A DNA stretch of 64,000 nt. Origin: Thermotoga sp. KOL6 (GTDB lineage Bacteria > Thermotogota > Thermotogae > Thermotogales > Thermotogaceae). Location of the stretch: positions 372,001-436,000 of the forward strand of contig NZ_LNDE01000001.1 of assembly GCF_002866025.1 (NCBI RefSeq), read 5' to 3'. Position numbers and translations under genes: made by a program. The notes beneath the pieces were generated by a model. It worked only from the letters and a program-made list of their open reading frames with translations, made no database searches and was not told the origin of the DNA. Numbering within the stretch: position 1 is the first letter of the stretch; each line of letters opens with the position of its first letter. Shown in pieces: positions 30,118 through 40,337 of this stretch.

Positions 30118-30746
30118 TATCTTTTCACCTCGATAATGTTTCCTTCTTCTATCTCCACAAGAAATGCGTTTCCCCAAGAACAGTTTATGAAATGTATACC
30201 GTTCCAAATCTCATGACCTGGAGATTCATGTATGTGTCCAAACGCATGCAGTAAAGGTCTTTTCTCAAAAACAAACTCTCTGATAGCAACGCTACCTAGA
30301 TGTTTCATACTTCTTCCTCCTACATCCAGTATTCCGAACGGAGGAGCGTGCGAAACAAAGATGAAAGGTGTAGGAGGTTCCATTTCTTCTAACATTCTCT
30401 TAAGCTCTTCTTCTGTTTTCTCTCTATTCGTGTTGAACGGTGTGGTAGGTACGTACTCAAAGGGCACGAGCCATATCCCATCTATCTCTCTAGGCTCCGA
30501 TAAGTGTCTAGGATGATACTCGAATACATAATCGTCGTTTCCAAAGATGAAGTAATGATCTATCCCTAAGGAATCCATGAATTCCAAATATTCCTTGAGA
30601 TCCTCAGGATGTGTCTTTTTAAATGGACTGGTGATGCCACAAATATCTCCGCAGTTTATCAAAACATCGAATTCTTTCGCTATTCTCTCAAGTCCTCTCA
30701 AAAAAACGTGAGTGAAATGGAGATCAGAGACAAACAAAAATTTCAC
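30096..30746 (-). CDS. Calcineurin-like metallophosphoesterase, small
   Basis: A 216-residue cytosolic phosphoesterase. Metal-binding blocks in order: SDLHFTH, NCGDICG, FGNDDYV, VSHAPPFG and FGHIHESPG. The third block has GNDD rather than GNHD, so the usual catalytic histidine is replaced by aspartate; GN-x-D variants without that histidine also occur in the YfcE/MJ0936 group. Substrate unknown. Divergent from the small gene at 30792 with a 45-base gap containing both ribosome sites. Confidence 0.88.
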   Translation of the reverse strand: MKFLFVSDLHFTHVFLRGLERIAKEFDVLINCGDICGITSPFKKTHPEDLKEYLEFMDSLGIDHYFIFGNDDYVFEYHPRHLSEPREIDGIWLVPFEYVPTTPFNTNREKTEEELKRMLEEMEPPTPFIFVSHAPPFGILDVGGRSMKHLGSVAIREFVFEKRPLLHAFGHIHESPGHEIWNGIHFINCSWGNAFLVEIEEGNIIEVKRYQLDLLV

Positions 30747-30791
30747 AACTCAATTCACCTCCTGATAAAATGTAACTGAGGAGGGATTTAA

Positions 30792-31175
30792 ATGCTGAAA
30801 CTAGAAGCTTCCTTTTCCACTATAGAGAAGATCGTCTTGAAAAGTACCGAAGGAATATCTCATTTTTCGCTGTCAAAGGATGAAGAAAGCATAATAGTGA
30901 AATTGAAACATGGATCTTTTCCCTTTTCCATATCTCTAAAAGTGAAGGTCCTTTCAACTCAAAAAAAACCAGAGGATCCAGTTATTCTAAAAGTAGGTAT
31001 TCCTTCCTTCTTGATGGATATGTTCAAACAAAGATTGGAAAGAGAAGGATTAGAGATCTACGGCAACGAGATCTACATATACCCAAGGAAGATATCGAAA
31101 ATTTTCGAAGATCTTATTGTCTCACGCCTAGAAATAGGGGAAGAGAAACTCATTGTTTATCTTGAAGAAGTATGA
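30792..31175 (+). CDS. Uncharacterised 127-aa protein
   Basis: No family is recognised. The start is well supported (GAGGAGGGATTTAA before ATG). The sequence alternates hydrophobic and polar residues in the first half, suggesting beta strands (SIIVKLKHGSFPFSISLKVK), then has an amphipathic segment (LMDMFKQRLEREGLEI), further strands and a final LIVYLEEV. No signal peptide, cysteine pair or catalytic motif is seen. It stands alone and overlaps the end of the convergent LtaS-like gene by 19 bases. Possibly restricted to Thermotogae. Confidence 0.75.
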   Translation: MLKLEASFSTIEKIVLKSTEGISHFSLSKDEESIIVKLKHGSFPFSISLKVKVLSTQKKPEDPVILKVGIPSFLMDMFKQRLEREGLEIYGNEIYIYPRKISKIFEDLIVSRLEIGEEKLIVYLEEV

Positions 31176-32941
31176 ATTTGTTCTTCGGCAGCGAGGGGCT
31201 CGCAATTCCTGAGTATGAAATATTTGGAAGCTTCTATCTGTTGAATAGCTCTCACGTATCCATCCAAGCATTCTACGTAATTTCCGCCTTCCCCTGTTTT
31301 TTTGTTCAGGTAAAAACTCTTATCCAGTCTTCCATCCCACGAAACTATGAACACCCGTTCATCATCTATAAAAGAACCGTCCGGAACGTGATATCTTAGC
31401 GCCACAAATCCATGCTTCGTGTTCAAAAGATCTTGTCCCATGAAAAATCCTTCTTTGTACTCTATTCCCAAGATGTTCAAAATCGTGGGGAGAAAGTCGA
31501 TTTGGCCTCCTACCGTTTCGACAACACGATGAATGTTGCTTCCCGGTACATGTATAGCAAAAGGAATATTGAGTGCTATATCAAAGGAGTATTCTTTACC
31601 TAGAAGCTTGGGCATGATTGATTTTACTTCCCGATTGAATGGATACAGTCCTGCATGGTCTCCATACAATATGATCACTGTATTGTCATACAGTCCAGAG
31701 CGTTTGAGTTCATCCAAAAAAATTCCGAAAGCTTCGTCTGCATAATGAACAGACTGAAGATAGTGACCAACAATTGTATCCCTGATTTCCTCTGGGAGAT
31801 CCAATTTTCTGTGTTCTTCAGGTATGACAAAAGGAGTGTGACTGGAAATTGTAATCAAGAAAGCGTAGAAAGGTCTGGGGAAGTTTTTTAGCCTTTCCAT
31901 TGACTGCTTGAAAAAAGAAACATCAGCCAATCCCATTCCAAATATTTCATCCGGCTTGAAATCCTCGAGACTCACAAATTCGTCAAACCCGATGTGTTTG
32001 TAAACTTCTTCTCTGTTCCAAAACCAAGCAACGTTTCCATGGAAAGCGATTGTGTGGTATCCGTTCGCTTTCATTATTTTCGGGAGTGTTGGAAGTTTTA
32101 TGACGGGATATTCTTCGTAAACCACCGAGTCTCCTAAAGTATGAAGAGAAGTGTTAACAACAAACTCCGCATCTGCTGTGTTTCCACTTCCAACCTGCTG
32201 ATAGCACTTCGAAAAGTACAGTGTATCGTTGTCTCTCAAAAAAGCGTTTATATTTGGGGTGATTTCCTGACCGTTTACTTCGAGACCAACGAGAAAATTC
32301 TGTAAAGATTCCATCTGAACAACTATTATGTTTTTCCCTCTCGCGATCCCGAAGAATCTCTCATGAGAGGATACAGGATTCTTTTCAACGATCGGTGAGC
32401 CGGTGTTCTCTTCCTTTTTCTTCTCCGAGAAGAAAAGATCGATTATATCTTGAAGGTGATAGTCGAACACACCGTATCTGTTGAAAACAAACTTCGAATC
32501 CAAACTCTGAGAAGTATGAATGGCACCAATAAAAACGAAGGAAAGAACCAAAGCTCCAATAAAAGGAAGGCCGAACTTTTCTCTTCTGGTTTCTTTAAAG
32601 AAAAGCCAGACGAACGGAAGATCCGCCAGGAAAAGAAGAGAATAAAAGTCGATGAAATACTTTATGTCTCTTCCCATTTCTCCCACTTGTGGAAGAAGGG
32701 TAATCGCCGTTATGGAAGGAAGATTTCCAAAATTTTGAAAATACAAGTAATCAATAAATAGCAAAATGGAGAGCACAGTGTATAGAAGTCTGTGCCCTCC
32801 TTTGAAAACCAAGAAGAGAATCGAGACCCACCCGATTGTACTAAAAACGACAGAAATCCCAAAAGAATTAAGTGTTGAAACGTAGAAAAGAACTAATTTT
32901 ACAGCGAGAAGTATCATCAAAAAATAACCATTCATTTTCAC
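31157..32941 (-). CDS. LtaS-like membrane sulfatase/phosphoglycerol transferase
   Basis: A 594-residue protein with about five N-terminal membrane spans (to ~165) and a large extracytoplasmic alkaline-phosphatase-fold domain. The nucleophile is likely T255 in GSGNTADAEF, equivalent to the GKTSDSEF of lipoteichoic acid synthase. Other metal-site segments are VVQMESLQNF, HGNVAWFWNR, SSHTPF and ILYGDHAGLYP. The family moves glycerol-phosphate or phosphoethanolamine from lipids to glycans or polymers. The acceptor in Thermotoga is unknown. GTG 32941 overlaps the stop of the SurA-like gene; last gene of the long minus-strand run. Confidence 0.88.
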   Translation of the reverse strand: MKMNGYFLMILLAVKLVLFYVSTLNSFGISVVFSTIGWVSILFLVFKGGHRLLYTVLSILLFIDYLYFQNFGNLPSITAITLLPQVGEMGRDIKYFIDFYSLLFLADLPFVWLFFKETRREKFGLPFIGALVLSFVFIGAIHTSQSLDSKFVFNRYGVFDYHLQDIIDLFFSEKKKEENTGSPIVEKNPVSSHERFFGIARGKNIIVVQMESLQNFLVGLEVNGQEITPNINAFLRDNDTLYFSKCYQQVGSGNTADAEFVVNTSLHTLGDSVVYEEYPVIKLPTLPKIMKANGYHTIAFHGNVAWFWNREEVYKHIGFDEFVSLEDFKPDEIFGMGLADVSFFKQSMERLKNFPRPFYAFLITISSHTPFVIPEEHRKLDLPEEIRDTIVGHYLQSVHYADEAFGIFLDELKRSGLYDNTVIILYGDHAGLYPFNREVKSIMPKLLGKEYSFDIALNIPFAIHVPGSNIHRVVETVGGQIDFLPTILNILGIEYKEGFFMGQDLLNTKHGFVALRYHVPDGSFIDDERVFIVSWDGRLDKSFYLNKKTGEGGNYVECLDGYVRAIQQIEASKYFILRNCEPLAAEEQIHTSSR

Positions 32942-34680
32942 TCACCCGTTGTTGTAGAAGGAGTAGATTCTTCAGTTTTCAATTCTTCTATAAGCGATTC
33001 CACCTTGTTGTAGGCAGACTCGTAATCCATGAAATTCGGATCGATTTCTTTCATCTCGTCGAGGTAAAGTTTCGCGGACGTAGGATCCTTCAATGCCACA
33101 CTCATATCATAGAGCATGTAGTAAGAATCCAGTCTTATATTGGTAGCAGCGTCCGTCGCGTTGGCAACGGTGTAAAGCCCAAGCATAACTCTGAAAATCT
33201 GGTTCGTATCGTAACTACCGATTGATAGGTACGGTTTTATCTGGTTGTAAAGATTGGAATAATAGTTGTATCTGATGTTTATATCGCTGGGATTCATTTG
33301 ATACGCGTACTCGAGAACATATGTGGAAGACGGATAATTTTCATAGAGATAATTCACAACCGCTCTTTTTCTCTCTTCTAACAGCTTCTTTCTGTTTTCT
33401 ATCTCCGTTTTCCTTGATTTGATCTCGTTAATTGTGAGCTCTCCATACTTCTTTATGAGGTCCTCGTCTGGTCTCTGAGACTTTTCGAGAGAATCCTCAT
33501 ATTGAGTCAATTCTGTCATCTCTCTTGTGAGATTTTGGAGTTCTGTATCGACTAGTATCACATACAACGCTTTTAGTTCATCCGGTGTTTCCTCTACAAG
33601 TGTGTTGTTCTCAAAAAGAAGTGTACTCAAGTTCTCAAAAAGATTTTCCTTGTTTTTCAAATATTTCCACCAATATTCCAAGGATTTGTCATTGAACTCA
33701 TAAGAAAGATTTTCCGATTTCATGAATTCTTCCAACCACTTCTGAAACTTCTCGTGTTCAAGCTGTGTTTTTACTTCATTGTATGCATCACTGTTTTGGA
33801 ACACATCGTAATCGGAAAGTACGGAAGAAGTCTTTACTTTGAAGACGTACCATTGATCCAAAAAGTTGAAAGGACCAACAATCGATCCTGGAGTCGCACT
33901 GAAAAGAACGGCATCGATCTCATCTGGGAAAATACCTCTTGAAGCGTTGGAGAAAGGTTGGACTGTCAAACCTAAAGCCGAGGCCGCTTCATCGAAACCT
34001 AGCTCTTTCGCTCTGGATACAAATTCTTGAGCGGTTGAAGTACTATCGAACGAAATAGCTTCCAAGTCCACCTTATCGTATTTGTTCTGAAGAGTTTTCT
34101 TGTTTTCTTCAAAGTATTGCTTTATTTCTTCTTCTGACACTTCCCCAACTGTCTCTTGTACCTTCTTCACGGTGAGTTGAATACGTATCTGTGGTTCTAG
34201 ATAATTTTTTTCATAGTTCGTTAGACTTCCATACTTCATCTTTATTTGATTGAGTTGATTTTGATCTTTCTCTATCGCGGCTATAACGTTCTTAACTTCC
34301 TGCTTCACTTCTTTGTCGGAAGGCTTCAAACCACTTTTTTCAGCATAATAAAGCACCACCTTCTGCTGAAGAAAAACATCCGCTATCAGGGCTTTGAGTC
34401 TAGGCTCTTCAAAAAGAGGATCTAAAGAGGTGAGCCTGTATGAACTCAGCAAGTTGGAATAATAATCGTTGACCTCCCAAGGCATAAGCCAGTATGTGGG
34501 ATTGTCAAGAGCAGTACCATCCTTGGTGATGTAGGCGAGACTTTGGTCTATGGTGTAATTCGCTCGACTTCGTCCACTCCTCAAGTTTATTGCTACAGAC
34601 CACCAAATCATTCCCACAACGAAAGCTATGGCTATTACCCAAATGATAACTCCCTGCCATTTTTTCATCCACCTTCTCAT
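32938..34680 (-). CDS. SurA/PpiD-like anchored peptidyl-prolyl isomerase with helical tail
   Basis: A 580-residue extracytoplasmic chaperone. One N-terminal membrane anchor ([20 protein letters not shown]) is followed by a SurA_N-like helical region ([20 protein letters not shown]), a parvulin-type rotamase segment ([18 protein letters not shown] to [20 protein letters not shown], about 200-310) and a long helical tail with TPR-like spacing, ending in a Ser/Thr/Glu-rich end. It probably helps fold envelope or toga proteins. Overlaps lysS and the LtaS-like gene by four bases each. Confidence 0.82.
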   Translation of the reverse strand: MRRWMKKWQGVIIWVIAIAFVVGMIWWSVAINLRSGRSRANYTIDQSLAYITKDGTALDNPTYWLMPWEVNDYYSNLLSSYRLTSLDPLFEEPRLKALIADVFLQQKVVLYYAEKSGLKPSDKEVKQEVKNVIAAIEKDQNQLNQIKMKYGSLTNYEKNYLEPQIRIQLTVKKVQETVGEVSEEEIKQYFEENKKTLQNKYDKVDLEAISFDSTSTAQEFVSRAKELGFDEAASALGLTVQPFSNASRGIFPDEIDAVLFSATPGSIVGPFNFLDQWYVFKVKTSSVLSDYDVFQNSDAYNEVKTQLEHEKFQKWLEEFMKSENLSYEFNDKSLEYWWKYLKNKENLFENLSTLLFENNTLVEETPDELKALYVILVDTELQNLTREMTELTQYEDSLEKSQRPDEDLIKKYGELTINEIKSRKTEIENRKKLLEERKRAVVNYLYENYPSSTYVLEYAYQMNPSDINIRYNYYSNLYNQIKPYLSIGSYDTNQIFRVMLGLYTVANATDAATNIRLDSYYMLYDMSVALKDPTSAKLYLDEMKEIDPNFMDYESAYNKVESLIEELKTEESTPSTTTGE

Positions 34681-36185
34681 TCTTCGATCCCTCCTTCAAA
34701 CTCCGCTTCTTCTTCTTCGAACTTTTTGGGTTTAACTAGAGGGAAAGGAATGATATCCCTTATCGTAGGGGAATCTGTAATGAACATGAACAATCTATCG
34801 AGTCCTATTCCTAACCCCCCAGTGGGCGGCATACCGTACTCTAATGCTCTCACGAAATCCATGTCCATCATGTGAGCCTCTTCATCACCTTCTTCCCTCA
34901 TTCTAGCTTGCTCCAAAAATCTTTGGTACTGATCTACGGGATCGTTCAATTCACTAAAGGCATTAGCGATTTCTCTTCCAAATATTATAAGTTCGAAACG
35001 CTCTGTGAGCCGAGGATCTTCGCGATGTCTTTTGGCAAGAGGAGAGATCACCACTGGATGATCGATGACAAACGTAGGATTCACTAGTTCTTCTTCAACG
35101 ATATCCCTGAGCTTATCTATCAAATGGGCCCTGTTCTTGATTTCTACCTCCACTCCATGCTCTTCCAATTTTTTCAAAAGAACCTCATCTCTATCTTCTA
35201 AAATGTCAACACCAAGTTTCTCCTGTAAGAATTCTCTCATTCGTACTCTTTTCCAAGGAGGTGTAAAGTCGATCTCTTTACCTTGGTAAACGACTTTCAA
35301 AGTCCCACAGGTCTTTTTCACCACCTCCACTATCAATTCTTCTGTGAGATCCATCATATCGTTGTAATCAGCGTATGCTTGATATATTTCAACGCTTGTG
35401 AACTCTGGACTGTGCTTGTACGATATCCCTTCATTTCTAAAATTCTTTCCTATTTCGTAGATTTTTTCAAACCCACCGACGATTAACCTTTTGAGATAAA
35501 GTTCCGGCGCTATTCTTAGATACATATCGATATCAAAAACGTTGAGATGTGTTACAAAAGGTCTTGCTTCAGCACCTCCCGTTACATAATGGAGTATCGG
35601 TGTTTCCACTTCCACAAAACCTCTGCTGTTTAAAAATTCCCTGATTATTTGAATAGCCTTGAATCGCTTCCTAAAACGTTCAATGGCTTCATCGTTAACA
35701 ATCAACTCCAGATATCTCTGTCGATATATGATTTCCTTGTCCTTGATTCCATGCCACTTTTCTGGAAGAGGACGCAACGCTTTGCTCAAAAGAACATACT
35801 CCTCAACATATATCGTCAACTCTCCTGTTTTACTCTTAAAAGGAAAACCCTTGACCCCTATGAAATCCCCTATTTTCACGTGTTTTTTGAAAAGGTTCAT
35901 CTTTTCTTTACCAACGGTATCACTTCTTATGTAAGATTGTATTCTTCCGGTATCATCCTTCAAATGAAAAAAAGCAGTTTTTCCATGGTGACGAACTGAC
36001 ATTACTCTACCGGCAAAACTTAATTTTTCGTTCTCTAAAACCTCTCCAGCTTGAAGATAATCATACTTTTCCTTTATTTCGCTAGCTGACATCTCCTTGA
36101 CAAAACGATAGGGATAAGGGTTTATTTTCATAGAACGGAGTTCTTGGATCTCTTTGATTCGTTGTTCTTTGAACTCCTTGAGCAC
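34677..36185 (-). CDS. lysS: Lysyl-tRNA synthetase, class II
   Basis: Charges tRNA-Lys. 502 residues with an N-terminal OB anticodon-binding domain ([20 protein letters not shown]) and the three class II motifs: motif 1 around [13 protein letters not shown], motif 2 [15 protein letters not shown], and motif 3 [16 protein letters not shown] 36185 is preceded by GGAGGTG. It follows greA in the operon, the same order seen in many Firmicutes. Confidence 0.97.
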   Translation of the reverse strand: MLKEFKEQRIKEIQELRSMKINPYPYRFVKEMSASEIKEKYDYLQAGEVLENEKLSFAGRVMSVRHHGKTAFFHLKDDTGRIQSYIRSDTVGKEKMNLFKKHVKIGDFIGVKGFPFKSKTGELTIYVEEYVLLSKALRPLPEKWHGIKDKEIIYRQRYLELIVNDEAIERFRKRFKAIQIIREFLNSRGFVEVETPILHYVTGGAEARPFVTHLNVFDIDMYLRIAPELYLKRLIVGGFEKIYEIGKNFRNEGISYKHSPEFTSVEIYQAYADYNDMMDLTEELIVEVVKKTCGTLKVVYQGKEIDFTPPWKRVRMREFLQEKLGVDILEDRDEVLLKKLEEHGVEVEIKNRAHLIDKLRDIVEEELVNPTFVIDHPVVISPLAKRHREDPRLTERFELIIFGREIANAFSELNDPVDQYQRFLEQARMREEGDEEAHMMDMDFVRALEYGMPPTGGLGIGLDRLFMFITDSPTIRDIIPFPLVKPKKFEEEEAEFEGGIEE

Positions 36186-36198
36186 AAAATCACCTCCG

Positions 36199-36669
36199 TC
36201 ACTTGCTTGCTATCGCTATAATTTGATATCTCTGTACACCACTTGGCGCTTTCACCTTTACAACGTCTCCAACCCTTCTGCCGAGAAGACTTTTCCCAAG
36301 AGGGGAATCCGAACTCAGTTTTTGAGAGAAGAAATCTGCTTCCTGGGGTGTGACTATTCTGAATTTGTGCTCCTCACCAGTATCCAGATTCTTGACGATC
36401 ACCCATTTTCCCAATGTGACTTCATCTCCTTCTTCTGAATCTTCTATGATCTCTGCATTGCTCAGAATTTGCTCGATTTCCATGATCCTACTTCCTACAC
36501 GACCTTGTTCGTTTTTCGCAGCTTCGTATTCTGAATTCTCAGAGAGATCTCCGAGTTCTCTAGCCTCCTTTATTCTTTCGGAAATCTCATACATGAATTT
36601 CCTTTTCAATTCTTCAAGCTCTTGTTTCAATTTTTCATACCCTTCACGCGTAAGACGGATCTTTTTCAT
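36199..36669 (-). CDS. greA: Transcription elongation factor GreA
   Basis: Rescues backtracked RNA polymerase by stimulating transcript cleavage. 156 residues: N-terminal coiled coil with acidic tip ([20 protein letters not shown], where DLSENSEY is the conserved tip) and the C-terminal FKBP-like domain with [17 protein letters not shown]. Start overlaps the nrdR stop by four bases. Confidence 0.97.
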   Translation of the reverse strand: MKKIRLTREGYEKLKQELEELKRKFMYEISERIKEARELGDLSENSEYEAAKNEQGRVGSRIMEIEQILSNAEIIEDSEEGDEVTLGKWVIVKNLDTGEEHKFRIVTPQEADFFSQKLSSDSPLGKSLLGRRVGDVVKVKAPSGVQRYQIIAIASK

Positions 36670-37136
36670 TTTTCTTTGCCCTCCTTCTCCTTTTTGAGTT
36701 CTTTCACAATTTCTAGGAACTGATCAATTTCTCTGAAATCACGATAAACCGACGCAAACCTCACATAAGCGACTTGATCCAACCTCTTGAGTTCTTCCAT
36801 AACCAATTCACCGATTTTTTTCGTCTCCACTTCAAAAAGACCTTCTTCTCTCAGTTTCAAACAAATTCTGTTCACTGCTTCTTCGATTTGTTCGTAGGTA
36901 ACGGGTCTTTTCTCACAAGCTTTTATCATACCATTTTTTATCTTGTTTCTGTCGAATTTTTCCCTTCTTCCATCCTTTTTTATCACGAGCACGGGAGCTT
37001 CTTCGTACCTTTCATAAGTTGTGAATCTTCTCCCACACGCAACACATTCTCTTCTTCTTCTGATAGCAGCTCCATCGAGCGTTGGTCTTGAATCCAAAAC
37101 CCTTGTATCCATAGACCCACAAAATGGGCATTTCAT
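36666..37136 (-). CDS. nrdR: Transcriptional repressor NrdR
   Basis: Represses ribonucleotide reductase genes according to ATP/dATP level. 156 residues: zinc ribbon with CPFC at 3-6 and the second pair in [13 protein letters not shown], then an ATP-cone ([20 protein letters not shown]). Overlaps whiA and greA by four bases each. Its targets (NrdR boxes before nrd genes) are not in this window. Confidence 0.96.
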   Translation of the reverse strand: MKCPFCGSMDTRVLDSRPTLDGAAIRRRRECVACGRRFTTYERYEEAPVLVIKKDGRREKFDRNKIKNGMIKACEKRPVTYEQIEEAVNRICLKLREEGLFEVETKKIGELVMEELKRLDQVAYVRFASVYRDFREIDQFLEIVKELKKEKEGKEK

Positions 37137-38008
37137 TTTACATCACCAAACCTTTCAGCCATTTTTATTATTCTTTTCAATTTGGAATACAATTGAGATT
37201 TTGTTAGATTCAATCTCTTACCTAGCTCTCTTAAGGAAAGTTCCTTGTTCCTCAATCGAGCCAATGCTACTTTTCTGAGATCTTCAGGAAGCTTGTCTAA
37301 TCCGATCCTTTTTTTCACTAACTCTATCGCCTTTATCTGACGAGCGGTACTTTCTGCTGTTCTAACGGCGTTAGCCTCTATAAAGTTCACCGTCCTGTTC
37401 ACATCACTTATTACCTTTCGTTCGGTTACAACTCGTTCTATCTCCTGAAGCTTCCTTTGCACACCGATTATCTCTAGAAAGACACCAATATCTTTTATCG
37501 ACTTTATGTAAAGCTTATGTGCATTTTGAAGTTCTAAGATACCGGCTTTTATGTTAAAATATTTTTTCAAATGTTCTTTTGTGGATTCCAACACACCTTT
37601 TTCGAAAAGATTGATTTCCAAATGATAATGATACCTGGGATCTGTCATCGAACCTCCACTGAGGAACAACCCTCTTAGAAAAGAAGCGAACAATGCTACA
37701 TCCGAAAACGGATCCACCATCATAAAACTTTCCGAATACTCACTCACAACTTTTATAAATCTTTTTTTTATATTGTGAGTTCTCTCCACAACTATTTCTA
37801 AAACAGGTACGGAGAGATGTTTCAGTAAATTCAAAAGCCGCCTTGAGGCGGCAAAAGAATGCAGAGAGAAAATGAGTTGCCTCCTTTTGAGATCGAAGTC
37901 GCCTCTCGACTTTATAAAACCGAGCAATTCAGCTCTAATTTCATCTTTGGTTCCAAAAGGAGCCCTCACAAGCTCCTCCTTCACTTCTTCAGAAAAAGTT
38001 CGACTCAA
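37133..38008 (-). CDS. whiA: WhiA/DUF199 DNA-binding protein
   Basis: A 291-residue regulator with an N-terminal degenerate LAGLIDADG-type fold ([20 protein letters not shown] is the recognisable second half) and a C-terminal helix-turn-helix ([20 protein letters not shown]). WhiA controls division and differentiation genes in Actinobacteria and affects division and metabolism in Bacillus. T. maritima WhiA has a structure. It lies directly after yvcK, as in Firmicutes. Confidence 0.95.
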   Translation of the reverse strand: MSRTFSEEVKEELVRAPFGTKDEIRAELLGFIKSRGDFDLKRRQLIFSLHSFAASRRLLNLLKHLSVPVLEIVVERTHNIKKRFIKVVSEYSESFMMVDPFSDVALFASFLRGLFLSGGSMTDPRYHYHLEINLFEKGVLESTKEHLKKYFNIKAGILELQNAHKLYIKSIKDIGVFLEIIGVQRKLQEIERVVTERKVISDVNRTVNFIEANAVRTAESTARQIKAIELVKKRIGLDKLPEDLRKVALARLRNKELSLRELGKRLNLTKSQLYSKLKRIIKMAERFGDVK

Positions 38009-38012
38009 AGGT

Positions 38013-38957
38013 TCACCACCTCGAAATCCGCTCTATTAAGCTTGCCAGTTTCAAAGGATCGTGTCTCACTTTTTTTCTCCCGTCCGATGGATCGACTATT
38101 TCAATCAAAAGAGGTTCAGCAAGCACAACGTTTTGGAGATTCTCTACGTCTATTTCAACAAAATCACTGCCCTCATTCTTGTAACTTTCCAAAACTTCTG
38201 ATGAGGGCTTCCTCGTATTTATTATCACAAAATCGACACTCTTTCCAAGATACTTCTCAAGTTCTTTCACGTGATCTGATACCCTGTATCCTTTTGTTTC
38301 TCCGGGTTGGGTCATCAGATTGCATACGTAAATTTTTTTAGCCTTTGAAGTTGCGAGCGACTCCCTAACACCATCTACTAGAACGTTCGTTATGATACTG
38401 GTATAGAGACTACCCGGTCCAAAAATTATCATCTCAGCTTCAGAGATGGCTTCAATCACTTCTGGAAGAGCTTTTATAGGCTTGTCAAGACGAACTTCCT
38501 CTATTTTCTTACCTTTCTTCACAATGTTCATCTCACCGATGACTTCTTCTCCATCATCGAATTTTGCCACGAGCCTCGCATGTTCTTCACTCACGGGTAG
38601 AACTCGACCTTTTAAAGCCAAAACTTTCTCTAGAGTCTTTATAGCCTCTGAAAAACTTCCTTCGATTTTCGTGAGTGCCGCTATGATAAGATTACCCAAA
38701 CTGTGCCCCTTCAATGAACCTTCTGAAAACCGATAATTCATCAGTTTAGCCAGTAGATTCTCATCCTCTGCAAGTGCCACAATGTTGTTCCGCACATCCC
38801 CGGGCGGTGGTACGTTCAGTTCTTTTCTGAGCTTTCCGGAACTTCCTCCTTCATCTGTAACAGAAACAACAGCCGTTACCTCGAAAACAGGAAAGTGTTT
38901 CAATCCCTTTAGAAGAGTAGAAAGACCCGTTCCTCCTCCAATCGCAACCACTTTCAT
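38013..38957 (-). CDS. yvcK: YvcK/CofD-like protein (gluconeogenesis factor)
   Basis: A 314-residue Rossmann-like protein with GGGTGLSTLLKGLKHFP at the N terminus, VTDEGGSSGKLRKELNV, GDVRNNIVAL and the later FGPGSLYTSII. In Bacillus it binds UDP-GlcNAc and is needed for growth on gluconeogenic carbon and for normal cell shape. Sits between rapZ and whiA, two bases after rapZ, in the conserved trio. The same sugar nucleotide feeds MurB upstream. Confidence 0.95.
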   Translation of the reverse strand: MKVVAIGGGTGLSTLLKGLKHFPVFEVTAVVSVTDEGGSSGKLRKELNVPPPGDVRNNIVALAEDENLLAKLMNYRFSEGSLKGHSLGNLIIAALTKIEGSFSEAIKTLEKVLALKGRVLPVSEEHARLVAKFDDGEEVIGEMNIVKKGKKIEEVRLDKPIKALPEVIEAISEAEMIIFGPGSLYTSIITNVLVDGVRESLATSKAKKIYVCNLMTQPGETKGYRVSDHVKELEKYLGKSVDFVIINTRKPSSEVLESYKNEGSDFVEIDVENLQNVVLAEPLLIEIVDPSDGRKKVRHDPLKLASLIERISRW

Positions 38958-38959
38958 AT

Positions 38960-39805
38960 CTACACCTTCTCTAAATCCCTATGTTTTTCAATCACCGAAA
39001 TCCCTTCCTCTTTCAACATTTCCGATACTCTATGGGCGATATAGACAGATCTATGTTTACCACCTGTACACCCTATCCCTATTGTAACGACCCTCCTTCC
39101 GGTTTTCTTATACTCTTCTATCGCTACTTTCAATACCTCAAAGACGCGTTGAATGTATTTCTCAACGATAGGGTAATTTTTGAAGTATTCCTCAACCTCC
39201 CTATCTAGTCCTGTTTTCAGAGAGAGAGCGGGTACATAATGTGGATTCGGTAGAAAACGGGCGTCGAATATAAAATCTACGTCCATGGGTGTTCCGTATT
39301 TAAAGCCAAAACTCACTATTCTGACAGAAATCTTACCTGAATGGTTCATGAGCGATTGTGCCAATATTTCTCTCAATTGATGGGTATTCAATTTCGTCGT
39401 GTCCACAACAAGATCTGCTATTTCCTTTATGGGTGAAAGCACTTCAATTTCCTTCTCTATAGCTTCTTCTAAACCTATTTCCTCCCTTTGGAGAGGATGC
39501 CTCCTTCGTGTCAAAGCGTACCTTCTTAAAAGTTCTTCTTTTGTAGCCTCTAGAAATAAAACAAGAGCGTTGGTTGTTTCTTTTATTTTCTTTATCGTTT
39601 GAACGGGATCACCAAAGAGCTCACTCCGCACATCCACCGCTATGGCCATCCTTTCGAGATCAGAACTCATGAAGAGGCGCAAAAGCTCTTCTAAGATATT
39701 CCCTGGAACGTTATCAACACAAAAATATCCTAGGTCCTCCAAGAAACCCATAGCAGTTGTTTTACCTGCTCCAGAAAGTCCGGATACAACTACCAACCTT
39801 TTCAA
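38960..39805 (-). CDS. rapZ: RapZ/YvcJ nucleotide-binding regulator
   Basis: P-loop protein of 281 residues: Walker A GLSGAGKTTAMGFLEDLGYF near the N terminus and the conserved C-terminal block FGFKYGTPMDVDFIFDARFL, followed by IGCTGGKHRSVY. The E. coli homologue senses glucosamine-6-phosphate and guides RNase E to sRNAs; the Bacillus homologue affects competence. Its role in Thermotoga is unknown, but the rapZ-yvcK-whiA order is highly conserved. Confidence 0.95.
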   Translation of the reverse strand: MKRLVVVSGLSGAGKTTAMGFLEDLGYFCVDNVPGNILEELLRLFMSSDLERMAIAVDVRSELFGDPVQTIKKIKETTNALVLFLEATKEELLRRYALTRRRHPLQREEIGLEEAIEKEIEVLSPIKEIADLVVDTTKLNTHQLREILAQSLMNHSGKISVRIVSFGFKYGTPMDVDFIFDARFLPNPHYVPALSLKTGLDREVEEYFKNYPIVEKYIQRVFEVLKVAIEEYKKTGRRVVTIGIGCTGGKHRSVYIAHRVSEMLKEEGISVIEKHRDLEKV

Positions 39806-39810
39806 AGCTT

Positions 39811-40074
39811 TTATTCACCGTCCTTCAAAAACTGTGAAAGTTTTTTCTTCAAGTTCCTAACTTCTTCCAGCATTTTCATGTTTTCCAACACGGTGTTTGC
39901 AAGCATAACAAAAAGTATGTAATCCATTCCCACTTCGTCAACAAACTCTTCGTACCGTCTGAAATCCTTCTCTATTTTCTCAATGGTTTTTCTAACAACT
40001 TCTGTATCCTCATCCGTAACCAGACTATAGGTCCGTTTTCCAAGCTTAATCGTTACTTTCTTCTTCATCTTCAA
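39811..40074 (-). CDS. zapA: ZapA-like cell-division protein
   Basis: An 87-residue protein with a short beta start (VTIKLGKRTYSLVTDEDTE) and a long helix ending in a coiled coil (LENMKMLEEVRNLKKKLSQF), the ZapA layout. ZapA bundles FtsZ filaments. It overlaps the upstream coiled-coil gene by 29 bases and precedes rapZ by five, putting a divisome gene at the head of the rapZ-yvcK-whiA group. The call is from pattern and length. Confidence 0.78.
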   Translation of the reverse strand: MKMKKKVTIKLGKRTYSLVTDEDTEVVRKTIEKIEKDFRRYEEFVDEVGMDYILFVMLANTVLENMKMLEEVRNLKKKLSQFLKDGE

Positions 40075-40312
40075 TCATCCCCTGATTTGTAGTAAAAGAA
40101 AGAAATCTTTGAATCTTTTCCACCAAGGTATTGAGGGAACGTTTGTGATGCTCTATTGTTTTCTCAAGTTGCCTCTTTTCTTCCTCGAGAGAAACGACCT
40201 TTTTGTTGAGAGTTTCTATCTTTTCCCATAGCTCTTTGTTCTCTCTCTTGAGATTTTTGTAATCTTCGATTATCGCTTCGATCATCTTTTCCAGTTCTTC
40301 GAGCTCTTTCAC
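40046..40312 (-). CDS. Small coiled-coil protein, ZapB-like by context
   Basis: An 88-residue protein that is almost wholly heptad coiled coil (ELEKMIEAIIEDYKNLKREN, then ELWEKIETLNKKVVSLEEEK and RQLEKTIEHHKRSLNTLVEK), ending in an acidic tail EDEEESND. No enzyme motif. Because it overlaps zapA and resembles in size and composition the ZapB coiled coil that partners ZapA in E. coli, a divisome role is proposed; homology to ZapB is not shown and convergence is likely with such a simple sequence. Confidence 0.75.
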   Translation of the reverse strand: MKELEELEKMIEAIIEDYKNLKRENKELWEKIETLNKKVVSLEEEKRQLEKTIEHHKRSLNTLVEKIQRFLSFTTNQGMIEDEEESND

Positions 40313-40337
40313 GATACTCCCCCCTTCGATTCATTCA

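Noticed and set aside
30096-30746. Loss of activity in the phosphoesterase because GNHD reads GNDD
   Set aside because: Related active families have GN-x-D without that histidine, so the change alone does not mean a dead enzyme.
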